From Chitinophagaceae bacterium (GTDB lineage: Bacteria; Bacteroidota; Bacteroidia; Chitinophagales; Chitinophagaceae), in contig JAGFIS010000021.1 in NCBI GenBank assembly GCA_024103425.1, forward strand, positions 53,976 through 117,975: 64,000 nucleotides of DNA, given 5' to 3'. Shown one piece after another: positions 56,335-64,000 of this stretch. A program made the position numbers and the translations under genes. The notes below the pieces were generated by a model, which was given only the letters and a program-made list of their open reading frames with translations, did not search any database and was not told where the DNA came from. Position 1 is the first letter of the stretch. Each line of letters begins with the position of its first letter.

Positions 56335-56622
56335 TCAAATATCCTGCACCCGGTTCTTCCACTGCAGCAATTCCTGCTGAAGGGCTTCTACCCTGTCCAA
56401 TAAATGGTCTATCGCCTCAAGCCCATGAATATTAATATCTAAATCGTAATGCAGCCTTACAAACTTTTCAACCCGTGGTAATTCTTCAAAAGAAAGGAAT
56501 GTTTTGTGTCCCGAACGTGTGGTTTGAATCAATCCCGACTCGTTCAGCGACCTGATAAATGACACTTCAATACTGTGATACTGGCAAAAATCTTCTACTG
56601 CAATTAAATCCTGCTTTTTCAT
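56335..56622 (-). CDS. cbpM: chaperone modulator CbpM
   Basis: A 95-residue MerR-like helical protein with EDFCQYHSIEVSFIRSLNESGLI and a C-terminal coiled coil. CbpM binds and restrains the J-domain protein CbpA. It begins one base after the cbpA-like gene ends, confirming the pairing. Confidence 0.83.
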   Translation of the reverse strand: MKKQDLIAVEDFCQYHSIEVSFIRSLNESGLIQTTRSGHKTFLSFEELPRVEKFVRLHYDLDINIHGLEAIDHLLDRVEALQQELLQWKNRVQDI

Positions 56623-56623
56623 G

Positions 56624-57553
56624 TCATTTGTTTTTAGAAATTTTAGCTAATTCTTCATACAACTCTTTCTCTCTGGCACTCAGTTGCGAAGGCAGTTTAA
56701 TCTCCCATGTGATATATAAATCACCGAACTGGCCGTCTTTTTTATACACCGGAAAACCTTTTCCTTTCAAGCGCACTTTCGTTCCGTTCTGAGTTTCGGG
56801 CTTGATCTTTAGTTTGATCTTTCCGCCTAAAGTATCCAGGGTCTTTTCACCTCCCAAGAGTGCGGTATATAAATCGAGTTCTTCCGTGCGATGTAGGTCA
56901 TTTCCATGCCGCTTCAGATTGGCTTCATTCGGGATTATAAATGTGATGTACAAATCTCCTGCAGGCCCGCCATTCACACCCGGACTTCCGTATCCTTTCA
57001 GTCGTATCTTCTGGCCGTTCTCTACCCCTGCCGGGATGGTTATGCGTACATTCTTGCCATTTATAGTTAGCGTTTGCTTGTGGGTGGTGTATGCTTGTTC
57101 CAGCGTAAGGTTGAGTTCGGCATTAAAATCATGCCCTCTGAAAGCGGTCTGCCTTCTGCTGCTTCTGCGTGAACCAAAAAGAGACTCAAAGAAATCAGAG
57201 AATTCACTGTCATCACCGGTAGAATAAGTGAATCCTTCAAAACCTCCGGATCCGAATCCTCCGAAACCTCCGCTGCTGCCGCCATACGGCTGTCCCTGCT
57301 GCTGTCGTGCTTTCTCAAACTGCTCGGCGTGTTTCCAGTCTTTACCGTATTGGTCATATTTCTTCCGCTTCTCGGGATCACTCAATACTTCATTTGCTTC
57401 ATTAATCTGCTGAAACTTTTTATGCGCCTCCTTGTCATTTGGATTGACATCAGGGTGATATTTTCGTGCGAGTTTACGATACGCCTTTTTAATATCATCG
57501 GCAGATGCATTTTTGCTCACCCCCAACACGCTGTAATAATCTACAAATGCCAT
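56624..57553 (-). CDS. cbpA: DnaJ-family co-chaperone CbpA
   Basis: A 309-residue J-domain protein: HPD motif at residues 33-35 ([10 protein letters not shown]), a Gly/Phe-rich linker (about 80-125; [16 protein letters not shown]), and the DnaJ C-terminal substrate domains. It lacks the zinc-finger repeats of DnaJ, which is typical of CbpA. It stimulates DnaK. The downstream cbpM is one base away. Confidence 0.9.
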   Translation of the reverse strand: MAFVDYYSVLGVSKNASADDIKKAYRKLARKYHPDVNPNDKEAHKKFQQINEANEVLSDPEKRKKYDQYGKDWKHAEQFEKARQQQGQPYGGSSGGFGGFGSGGFEGFTYSTGDDSEFSDFFESLFGSRRSSRRQTAFRGHDFNAELNLTLEQAYTTHKQTLTINGKNVRITIPAGVENGQKIRLKGYGSPGVNGGPAGDLYITFIIPNEANLKRHGNDLHRTEELDLYTALLGGEKTLDTLGGKIKLKIKPETQNGTKVRLKGKGFPVYKKDGQFGDLYITWEIKLPSQLSAREKELYEELAKISKNK

Positions 57554-57634
57554 TTTATAATCTACTTTTAACCATTAACCTCTCTACAAAATTAATATCT
57601 CCGCGCATTTTAAATTCTTTTATAATTTTAGCGC

Positions 57635-58453
57635 ATGAGAAAAGTTGCAATTCCCTTCGTTATCCTTGCAGTGATAACCACCATCGGATGCAGAACTACA
57701 AGAGAAAATATTACAACTACCACACCACAAGTGGATGTAGTGGCAGCAGGAAAAGTCCTCACCGCTGTTTTCCAACAAAAGGCAGCTGAGTACCGTGCAC
57801 TGTGTTATCAGGCATACAACTTTGCGACAGTAAGTCTGGACCAGTTCCTTCAGGAAAGAGGTTCCAAGCCACCGGCTATCATGACTGATGTGGACGAAAC
57901 CGTTCTGGATAACAGCCCTTACCAGGTACACCGCTCACTCATGGGTTTAGATTTCGAGCAGGAATCGTGGTTTGAATGGACATCGCGTGCTGAAGCCGAT
58001 ACCGTACCGGGAGCATTGGGATTCTTGAAATACGCGGCTTCGCGCGGAGTGGAAATTTTTTATGTAACCAACCGTGAGGAAAGAGAAAGAGAGGCAACAC
58101 TTGTCAACCTTAAGAAATTCGGATTCCCATACGCTGATAACGAGCACTTGAAACTGAAAGGTGCTACTTCATCCAAAGTTGCGCGTCGTGACAGCATTGA
58201 GATGCATTTCAACCTGCTGATGTGTGTAGGAGATAACCTGAACGACATGTCGGGCGAATACGAAAAGAAAACAACGGCACAGCGTTTTGCCCAGACCAAT
58301 AAAGATCTCAGTGCCTTCGGCAGAAGATATATTGTCCTGCCCAATCCGTCATACGGAGAATGGGAGAATGCTGTTTATCAATATAATTTCTCGCTGACAC
58401 CGGCACAAAAGGATTCTATCTTCAGAGCGGTACTGCAGAATTATCCTTATTGA
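57635..58453 (+). CDS. e(P4)-type acid phosphatase/5'-nucleotidase lipoprotein
   Basis: A 272-residue lipoprotein (Cys19 in TTIGC) of the HAD class C acid phosphatase family: DVDETVLDN (nucleophile Asp and catalytic Asp), VTNREERE and VGDNLNDM. Relatives release phosphate from NMN and nucleotides at the outer membrane. TAATTTTA lies four bases before the ATG, one mismatch from TAnnTTTG. Confidence 0.88.
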   Translation: MRKVAIPFVILAVITTIGCRTTRENITTTTPQVDVVAAGKVLTAVFQQKAAEYRALCYQAYNFATVSLDQFLQERGSKPPAIMTDVDETVLDNSPYQVHRSLMGLDFEQESWFEWTSRAEADTVPGALGFLKYAASRGVEIFYVTNREEREREATLVNLKKFGFPYADNEHLKLKGATSSKVARRDSIEMHFNLLMCVGDNLNDMSGEYEKKTTAQRFAQTNKDLSAFGRRYIVLPNPSYGEWENAVYQYNFSLTPAQKDSIFRAVLQNYPY

Positions 58454-58465
58454 CAACTTCTTCCG

Positions 58466-58521
58466 CAAAGTGTTCCTTCAGAACACTTGAGCCCATCAAT
58501 ATCTCGCAGATTAAATCTGCG
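58466..58521. repeat. palindromic intergenic repeat, copy 1
   Basis: Two hairpins in the gap after the phosphatase gene: AAGTGTTC (58468-58475) with GAACACTT (58481-58488) across five bases, and CGCAGATT (58505-58512) with AATCTGCG (58514-58521) across one base. A degraded second copy lies at 59731-59790 on the other side of the serine hydrolase gene. Confidence 0.6.
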
Positions 58522-58575
58522 AATTAAACCTTCCTCAAAAAAAGAAGCCTAAGCCTGAAATCATTACCTTAAGTT

Positions 58576-59640
58576 ATGAAAATTATGAGCATGCTATTCG
58601 TCACCCTGATTTCACTGATAAGCTGTACAAAACCAATACCAACACCAGCACCCGATACCACAATGTATTTCCCCTCAAATACCGATGGAAACTGGGAAAC
58701 AACCTCTGCTACTCAATTAGGATGGAATACTGAGGCTATTGAGGATCTGAAAACATTTCTGGTACGGAAAAATACCAAGTCGTTTATGATACTCGTGAAC
58801 GGAAGAATTGTGATGGAGGAGTATTTCAACGGGCACTCTGCCTCGTCAGATTGGGAATGGAACAGTGCGGGTAAAACATTGACTTCTGTAACAACAGGAA
58901 TCGCACAACAGGAAGGTTTGCTGAATATCAATGACAAGGTCTCAGATTATTTAGGAACGGGCTGGGCGAATATGCCTCTTGAAAAAGAAAACATGATTAC
59001 AGTTAGAAATTTGCTCTCCATGACGTCAGGAATCAGCGACGACAGCCAGTTGGTAATACATCGGAACCTCACTTATGTTGCAGATGCAGGCACTAGATGG
59101 GCTTACAGCAATGTTTTTCAATTATTGATGGATATAGATGCAAAGGCAGCCAACAGCAATTTTGAAACTTACTTCAATGATAAACTTAAAAACAAAATCG
59201 GCATGGAAGGCTTCTGGCGTTTCGGTATCATCTTCAAAATTTATCATAGCAATACGAGAAGTATGGCAAGATTCGGACTCCTGGCGCTAAACAGGGGCAA
59301 GTGGAAAAATGAACAAATCATTAGTGAGAATTATTTCAACGAAAGCATTACCTCTTCTCAAAATATAAACCCTTCTTACGGTTATCTGTGGTGGCTTAAC
59401 GGAAAAGCAAAATACATGGTTCCCCGATCGCAATATGTCTTTCAGGGTCCACTAATCCCCAACGCCCCTTCGGATATGTATGCCGCATTGGGTGCCTCCG
59501 ACCAAAAGCTCTATATAATTCCAAGCAAAAAAATGGTGATTGTAAGAATGGGCGAGGCCTCCGATCCGGATAATCCTACCTTTGCCACTTCCGGATTTGA
59601 CAATGCACTTTGGGCAAAAATAAATGCGGTGATTAACTAA
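58576..59640 (+). CDS. beta-lactamase-fold serine hydrolase lipoprotein
   Basis: A 354-residue lipoprotein (Cys17 in SLISC) of the class C beta-lactamase/S12 esterase family. The active-site pair Ser97 and Lys100 (SAGK) and the YSN motif (WAYSNVF) are present. The third motif (HxG/KTG) is not evident; LGASDQK lies where it would be expected. Activity is more likely esterase or D-aminopeptidase than beta-lactamase. Two related palindromic repeats flank the gene. Confidence 0.8.
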   Translation: MKIMSMLFVTLISLISCTKPIPTPAPDTTMYFPSNTDGNWETTSATQLGWNTEAIEDLKTFLVRKNTKSFMILVNGRIVMEEYFNGHSASSDWEWNSAGKTLTSVTTGIAQQEGLLNINDKVSDYLGTGWANMPLEKENMITVRNLLSMTSGISDDSQLVIHRNLTYVADAGTRWAYSNVFQLLMDIDAKAANSNFETYFNDKLKNKIGMEGFWRFGIIFKIYHSNTRSMARFGLLALNRGKWKNEQIISENYFNESITSSQNINPSYGYLWWLNGKAKYMVPRSQYVFQGPLIPNAPSDMYAALGASDQKLYIIPSKKMVIVRMGEASDPDNPTFATSGFDNALWAKINAVIN

Positions 59641-60041
59641 ACAAATCACGAAAATTATTTAATCCGTTTTGCTGCCGGGCACTTTACTACCTATCAGTTA
59701 CACCAACCCGACATAACCGAGTGACCACCGTCACAAAGTGTTCCGAAGGATCACGTGCACGCAATAATGACTCACAAATTGAATCTGCGAAAATGAACTT
59801 ATCCTTTTCTTTTAAAGCCTGATGAAAGCAGGGACCACTCGAGGATTTAAGTGACCGGCTTTGTCGAGCACTTAAAACGCTGAAAAATCTTGAAAACGGC
59901 TCCCCACCCACTTTGTCGTGAGTTGGAAGAGCGTAATTAAACTACCTGTCCAATAATTTTTCACCGACAGGCAACTAATTACTAAATTTACCCCTCTCAT
60001 ACATTAACCTACATTCATCAAAAACAAATTTTGTACAGATT
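59641..60041. other. intergenic region with degraded repeat copy 2
   Basis: This stretch of 401 bases has no credible gene. At 59721-59734 lies GTGAC-n4-GTCAC, and at 59731-59790 a degraded copy of the AAGTGTTCC...ATCTGCGAA repeat from 58466-58521. The rest is unstructured. Confidence 0.4.
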
Positions 60042-61703
60042 ATGAAGAAAATGACACTCTCCCTGATTGCCATTAGCTTTTTCTTTCTATCAGGGTTAGC
60101 GCAGAATAAAGTCACCATCATACCTACTCCGGTAAAAATGGAAGTCACGAAGGCTACTTTCCTGGTTACACCCAAGACTCATATTTATGTTACCGAGGCT
60201 ACCCGTCATGAAGGCGAAATGCTTAATGAATATCTGCATCAGTTATACGGATTCAGATTACCGGTAAGAGCAGAATCACCTTCGGGCTCTGCCATTGTAT
60301 TGAGCCTGAAAGACGGTGAGGCTAATCCTGAGGCTTATCATCTATCCGTAGATGAGAATACAGTTAATATCTATGCTTCCGATACACGCGGGGTATTTAT
60401 GGGTATCCAGACTTTCCTGCAACTGATTCCGCCGATGAGAGTTGGCAATCCATCAGTATTCCAATTATTCGTTCAGGGGGTCAATATCTACGATTATCCT
60501 CAGTTTGGTTACCGCGGTATGCACCTGGATGTTTGTCGCCATTTCTTTGATGTGAACTTCGTGAAAAAATACATCGACTACATCGCGATGCAAAAATTCA
60601 ACACCTTCCACTGGCACCTGACTGAAGATCAGGGATGGAGAATAGAAATCAAAAAGTATCCAAAGCTGACGGAGATCGGTGCATGGCGCAACGGAACCAT
60701 CATCGGCCGTTATCCCGGAACCGGAAATGATGGTATCTATTACGGAGGTTACTATACCCAAGAGCAAATCAGAGATGTAGTAAGATATGCTGCTGAGCGC
60801 CACATCACCATCATTCCCGAAATTGAAATGCCGGGCCATGCTTCAGCAGCCATCGCCGCATATCCCGAACTGAGTTGCTTCCCTGACGAATCCACCAAAG
60901 CCCCGGAAAGAACGGCTTGGTACGGTCCTACCACAGGCAAGCAGGTGCAACAGGCATGGGGAGTGTTTCCTGATGTGTTCTGCCCGAAAGAAAACACTTT
61001 TAAATTCTTGGAAGATGTACTGGATGAAGTGTTGGAGCTCTTTCCGTCTAAATACATCCACATCGGTGGAGATGAATGTCCGAAAGACAACTGGAAGCGA
61101 TGCGAACACTGTCAGAAACTCATTAAAGAAAAGGGATTGAAAGATGAAAACGGACTGCAAAGTTACTTCATCCACACCATCGAAAAATATCTGAACAGTA
61201 AAGGAAGAAACATTATCGGATGGGATGAAATTCTCGAAGGCGGACTCGCACCAAACGCAACAGTAATGAGTTGGCGTGGCGAAGCCGGTGGTATTGAGGC
61301 GGCTTCTCATAATCATACGGTAATCATGACGCCGAGCCAGTATGCATATTTTGATCATACACAGACTCAGAAAGAAGACAGCGTAACTATCGGTGGATTT
61401 ACTTCTCTGAATAAAGTGTACAATTACAAGCCTATCCCCGCTCAATTGGAAGCTTCAAAAGGTAAGTTCATCCTGGGTGCGCAAGCTAACGTGTGGACAG
61501 AGTATATCCACTACCCTTCTAAAGTTGAATATCATATATTCCCAAGAATGAGTGCATTGAGTGAAGTACTCTGGACTCCGGAAGACAGAAAGAGTTGGGA
61601 CAGATTCAAGTCTTCTCTGCCCGATATTTACAGGAAATACACTCTTTGGGGAGCTAACTACTTCAAGAACAGTGAAGAAGTTTGGAAAGCTGAGGGTAAG
61701 TAA
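60042..61703 (+). CDS. beta-N-acetylhexosaminidase, GH20
   Basis: A 553-residue enzyme with a signal peptide (about 1-20, ending LAQN), a GH20b domain (about 22-145) and the catalytic TIM barrel. The catalytic pair is Asp344-Glu345 in HIGGDECPKDNWK, and FHWHLTEDQGWRIEIKKYPKLTEIGAWR is present. It releases N-acetylglucosamine or N-acetylgalactosamine from glycans or chitin in the periplasm. It is a single gene ended by a terminator. Confidence 0.93.
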   Translation: MKKMTLSLIAISFFFLSGLAQNKVTIIPTPVKMEVTKATFLVTPKTHIYVTEATRHEGEMLNEYLHQLYGFRLPVRAESPSGSAIVLSLKDGEANPEAYHLSVDENTVNIYASDTRGVFMGIQTFLQLIPPMRVGNPSVFQLFVQGVNIYDYPQFGYRGMHLDVCRHFFDVNFVKKYIDYIAMQKFNTFHWHLTEDQGWRIEIKKYPKLTEIGAWRNGTIIGRYPGTGNDGIYYGGYYTQEQIRDVVRYAAERHITIIPEIEMPGHASAAIAAYPELSCFPDESTKAPERTAWYGPTTGKQVQQAWGVFPDVFCPKENTFKFLEDVLDEVLELFPSKYIHIGGDECPKDNWKRCEHCQKLIKEKGLKDENGLQSYFIHTIEKYLNSKGRNIIGWDEILEGGLAPNATVMSWRGEAGGIEAASHNHTVIMTPSQYAYFDHTQTQKEDSVTIGGFTSLNKVYNYKPIPAQLEASKGKFILGAQANVWTEYIHYPSKVEYHIFPRMSALSEVLWTPEDRKSWDRFKSSLPDIYRKYTLWGANYFKNSEEVWKAEGK

Positions 61704-61733
61704 AAATAAATGTTCTTAAACCATATAACAACA

Positions 61734-61767
61734 GACCGCCCGGATTTTTTCGGGCGGTCCTTTCTTT
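61734..61767 (+). terminator. intrinsic terminator after the GH20 gene
   Basis: A perfect nine-pair stem, GACCGCCCG (61734-61742) with CGGGCGGTC (61751-61759), and CTTTCTTT behind it. Confidence 0.85.
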
Positions 61768-62163
61768 CAAAGCCCAACTAACACTCTGAGCTGCAAACAC
61801 AGCCTTAAACCAAACTCATACTTTCTTTCTCTTCAACATCTCATTCCCATACCCCGGGTAAACTCATCTCGCTTCTTTCCTGTTATATTTTTTTCGTTTT
61901 AGTTTAAACTGAATATTATTGAGTCAATAAACACGTTTTTGAAAAATAGTGTGTCTTATATTTTGACTTATAATCTCTTCATTACAATTACCAGACCAAA
62001 ACCAATGTTGCTGTTTTGAATACAGTTCATCCGGTTTATTGTACAATATCAACAATTATCAGGCATTATGTGTAAATTTCACACATTAATAAAGCCGGAA
62101 ACTGTTTAAAATTGAGATTTTGCGTTAATATTGCGCTCTACTAAAGAATTCTGATAAAAAACA
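61768..62163 (+). other. intergenic region upstream of the glucan phosphorylase-like gene
   Basis: These 396 bases are AT-rich and hold no gene. A near-palindrome ATGTGT-n7-ACACAT lies at 62068-62086, about 78 bases before the start codon, and may be an operator. It does not have the eight-base centre of a CRP site. No promoter of the TTG/TAnnTTTG type could be fixed. Confidence 0.35.
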
Positions 62164-63819
62164 ATGGATTTTAAGAATTTCACCGTACCGTACGAGGTTA
62201 AGGAACAATATGAAAAACGCGTTGCTTACTTCTCCATGGAGTACGCTATTCACCAACCTTTAAAGATTTACAGCGGAGGTCTTGGATTTTTATCTGGCTC
62301 TCACCTGCGCAGTGCTTATGATCTTCGCCAGAACCTTATCGGTATTGGTATCCTTTGGAGCGAAGGATATTATGATCAGGCAAGAGACAGCGACCAGTCC
62401 CTGAAAGTGGTTTGGATTAAAAAATACTACAACTTCCTGGTCGATACGGGTATCCTCTTTCAAATTCCGATTCACAATCATCCGGTATGGGTGAAGGTAT
62501 GGTACCTGCCTCCAGATGTATTCAAAAGCGCTCCCCTCTTCCTGTTGTCAACTGACATCGATCAGAACGACCACGTATCACGTACCATTACCAACCGCCT
62601 TTACGACGGTAATGCTGCAACCAAAGTGGCACAGTTCATTTTGCTCGGTGGCGGCGGAGCCAGATTACTGGACGAATTGAATTTTAATCCTGAAATCTAT
62701 CACCTGAACGAAGCACATGCAGTCAGCTCTGCATTCTATCTCTATAACAAATTCAATAAGAATGTAGATGAAGTGAAGAAGAGATTAGTCTTCACAACGC
62801 ATACTCCTGAAGAAGCAGGCAACGAGAAACACGATTTCCAATTGTGTTATGACATGAGCTATTTCGATGGTTTATCTATGGATGAAGTAAGAGAACTGAC
62901 CGGCATTCACGATAATCTCTTCAATCACTCTCTGGCTGCTTTAAGGCTCTCTCACCGGGCAAACGGTGTGAGCCAGTTACATGGAGAAGTCAGCCGCCAG
63001 ATGTGGTCTAAATACGATGGCATTTGCGAGATCACTGCCATCACTAATGCACAGAACAGCAGGTACTGGGCCGACAAGCAATTGTATCGCGCAATGGAAG
63101 ACCAAAACGATCAATGGTTTGACGACAGAAAGAAACACCTGAAAGCAAGAGCGCTTGAAATCGTTGCAGACCAGACCGGAAAAATTATGAGTCCGAAAGT
63201 GCTGACTATCGTGTGGGCACGCCGCTTCGCAGGATACAAACGAGCCGAGCTGATCACCCGCGATAAAGAGCGCTTTGAAGCATTGCTCAAGAATACAAAA
63301 TACCCTGTACAGATTATCTGGGCAGGTAAACCTTATCCTCTCGATTACCCTGCTATATCAGATTTCAATTACCTGGTAGAACTCAGTAAGCAATACCCCA
63401 ATATGGCGGTGCTGACAGGTTACGAGTTGACACTCAGTAAGCGCTTGAAGCAAGTTGCCGATGTATGGCTGAATAACCCGCGCGTACCAAGGGAAGCGAG
63501 CGGAACCAGCGGTATGACAGCGGCCATGAACGGAGCGGTAAACTTCAGTACCAACGACGGATGGATTTGTGAGTTCATCAACAATGGTAACAACGGATTT
63601 GTTGTGCCTCCGGCTGACTATATGAACATGACAACCGAAGAACAGGACAACTACGACCTCGAACAGATTTATCAAATTTTAGAAAACGATATTCTGCCTT
63701 TATACTACGACAACTTCGATACCTGGAGGCAGGTAGTCAAGAACGGAATGCGCGATGTTCAGATTCGCTTTAACAGCGATAGAATGGCGGACGAGTATTA
63801 TGAGGTGATGTATAAGTAG
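62164..63819 (+). CDS. alpha-glucan phosphorylase-family protein without the PLP lysine
   Basis: A 551-residue GT35-related protein (FSMEYAIHQPLKIYSGGLGFLSGSHLRSAYD at the start; FTTHTPEEAGNE; IVWARRFAGYKRAEL). It resembles the short alpha-glucan phosphorylases (TIGR02094 type), which release glucose-1-phosphate from glycogen or maltodextrin. In canonical enzymes EASGT(S/G)xMK carries the lysine bound to pyridoxal phosphate; here the sequence is EASGTSGMTAAMNG with Thr452 in that place. The protein is also much shorter than the 800-residue classical enzymes. I recall similar sequences in Bacteroidota, so this may be a clade feature and the enzyme may be catalytically different. Confidence 0.82.
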   Translation: MDFKNFTVPYEVKEQYEKRVAYFSMEYAIHQPLKIYSGGLGFLSGSHLRSAYDLRQNLIGIGILWSEGYYDQARDSDQSLKVVWIKKYYNFLVDTGILFQIPIHNHPVWVKVWYLPPDVFKSAPLFLLSTDIDQNDHVSRTITNRLYDGNAATKVAQFILLGGGGARLLDELNFNPEIYHLNEAHAVSSAFYLYNKFNKNVDEVKKRLVFTTHTPEEAGNEKHDFQLCYDMSYFDGLSMDEVRELTGIHDNLFNHSLAALRLSHRANGVSQLHGEVSRQMWSKYDGICEITAITNAQNSRYWADKQLYRAMEDQNDQWFDDRKKHLKARALEIVADQTGKIMSPKVLTIVWARRFAGYKRAELITRDKERFEALLKNTKYPVQIIWAGKPYPLDYPAISDFNYLVELSKQYPNMAVLTGYELTLSKRLKQVADVWLNNPRVPREASGTSGMTAAMNGAVNFSTNDGWICEFINNGNNGFVVPPADYMNMTTEEQDNYDLEQIYQILENDILPLYYDNFDTWRQVVKNGMRDVQIRFNSDRMADEYYEVMYK

Positions 63820-63828
63820 GGAGAATTC

Positions 63829-63859
63829 GTTTATCGGTTTATCCGTTTAATCGTTTAAC
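63829..63859. repeat. four-unit 8-base periodic repeat, copy 2
   Basis: Four units of GTTTAWNN, ending GTTTAAC, 31 bases, just after the stop of the glucan phosphorylase-like gene. It has the same length and order as the array at 30409-30439, but different bases in the variable positions. Confidence 0.7.
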
Positions 63860-63943
63860 TATTTCAATTTTTTGGCATAATACTGAAAAATGGTTGGTAA
63901 AATCTCCTGTAACGTTGAGCTGTAAAGGGTTTGCGGGGTGTTA

Positions 63944-63961
63944 TATGAAACACGTTTCATA
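63944..63961. promoter_or_regulatory. LacI-like palindrome before a gene start at the window end
   Basis: TATGAAAC-AC-GTTTCATA is a perfect inverted repeat with eight-base arms. It lies 24 bases before an ATG at 63985. The form (TGAAAC...GTTTCA) recalls LacI/GalR or other HTH operators, so a sugar regulon is possible. Confidence 0.5.
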
Positions 63962-63984
63962 AAACTTTTTCTTTGTAAAAAAAC

Positions 63985-64000
63985 ATGGTAAAAAAAGCGG
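63985..64000 (+). CDS. possible start of a gene cut by the window end
   Basis: ATG GTA AAA AAA GCG at 63985 (MVKKA) follows TTTCTTTG and a perfect palindrome. Only five codons are visible, so this is a suggestion from context. The product cannot be named. Confidence 0.3.

Noticed and set aside
58576..59640. Antibiotic-resistance beta-lactamase
   Set aside because: The third active-site motif is missing and the protein is a lipoprotein of the broad S12 esterase type, so resistance is not supported.
60843..61445. Minus-strand frame of 200 codons
   Set aside because: Antisense to the GH20 catalytic domain, which is intact.
62068..62086. CRP-binding site
   Set aside because: The centre between TGTG and CACA is seven bases, not eight, and the flanking A/T pattern of the CRP consensus is absent.

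Overview
The window looks like chromosomal DNA of a Bacteroidota bacterium, most likely Chitinophagaceae or a close relative (inference). The signs are a HmuY-type lipoprotein beside a TonB receptor, an AtpB with a signal peptide and long periplasmic extension, many lipoproteins and SusD-free glycan enzymes, few Shine-Dalgarno sequences, and several matches to the Bacteroidota -7 promoter box TAnnTTTG. It holds 55 recognisable protein genes, two of them cut by the window edges or nearly so, and no rRNA, tRNA or CRISPR array that I can see. No prophage or insertion sequence is visible; the region is mainly core genome.

Layout. 1-2.5 kb: FetAB-like ABC exporter and rmuC. 2.5-3.06 kb: a gene-free stretch with a strong promoter, a long complementary pairing and an intrinsic terminator, a candidate non-coding RNA. 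3-9.6 kb: phytase-like esterase, YkgJ cysteine-cluster protein, LptF/LptG permease, secreted VWA protein, Hsp20, fucose-type MFS symporter. 9.8-13.7 kb: haem/iron module (HmuY-like lipoprotein, TonB receptor, AraC regulator with a cysteine cluster). 14-18 kb: gyrB and pyruvate dehydrogenase E2. 18-19.25 kb: a gene-free array of about four composite palindromic repeat units. 19.3-23.6 kb: L-serine dehydratase, zinc peptidase, a DCC/CoA-binding fusion, an alkaline-phosphatase-superfamily enzyme. 23.9-26.4 kb: atpB-E-F-H without the F1 genes atpA/G/D/C. 26.5-31 kb: NAD(P)-binding protein, thioredoxin-like protein, a kinase/phospho-lyase fusion, ruvC. 31-38 kb: flippase-like membrane protein with a DUF3108 partner, esterase, MBL hydrolase, UMF1-type MFS, a membrane protein with a zinc-ribbon tail, a TPR protein. 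38-46.5 kb: acyl-CoA ligase, sulfatase, and the minus-strand cluster gltX / B12-binding domain / enoyl-CoA hydratase / fumC, then a polysaccharide deacetylase. 46.7-52.2 kb: a lipoprotein of unknown function, tatD, an APC permease, a cupredoxin and two DUF4142 paralogues. 52.4-57.6 kb: GNAT-nitrilase fusion, slipin plus NfeD, CbpM plus CbpA. 57.6-64 kb: e(P4)-type acid phosphatase, serine hydrolase, GH20 hexosaminidase, glucan phosphorylase-like protein, and the first codons of a further gene behind a LacI-like palindrome.

How genes fit together. The fucose-type symporter, sulfatase, GH20 enzyme and deacetylase fit a glycan-degrading life style. The haem module is a transcriptional neighbourhood with its own regulator. 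The most interesting items are the candidate RNA at 2.7-2.98 kb, the palindromic repeat array, the kinase/phospho-lyase fusion, the glucan phosphorylase homologue lacking the usual PLP lysine, the Cys-rich AraC regulator, and a recurring TAnnTTTG box four bases upstream of start codons that suggests leaderless transcripts.
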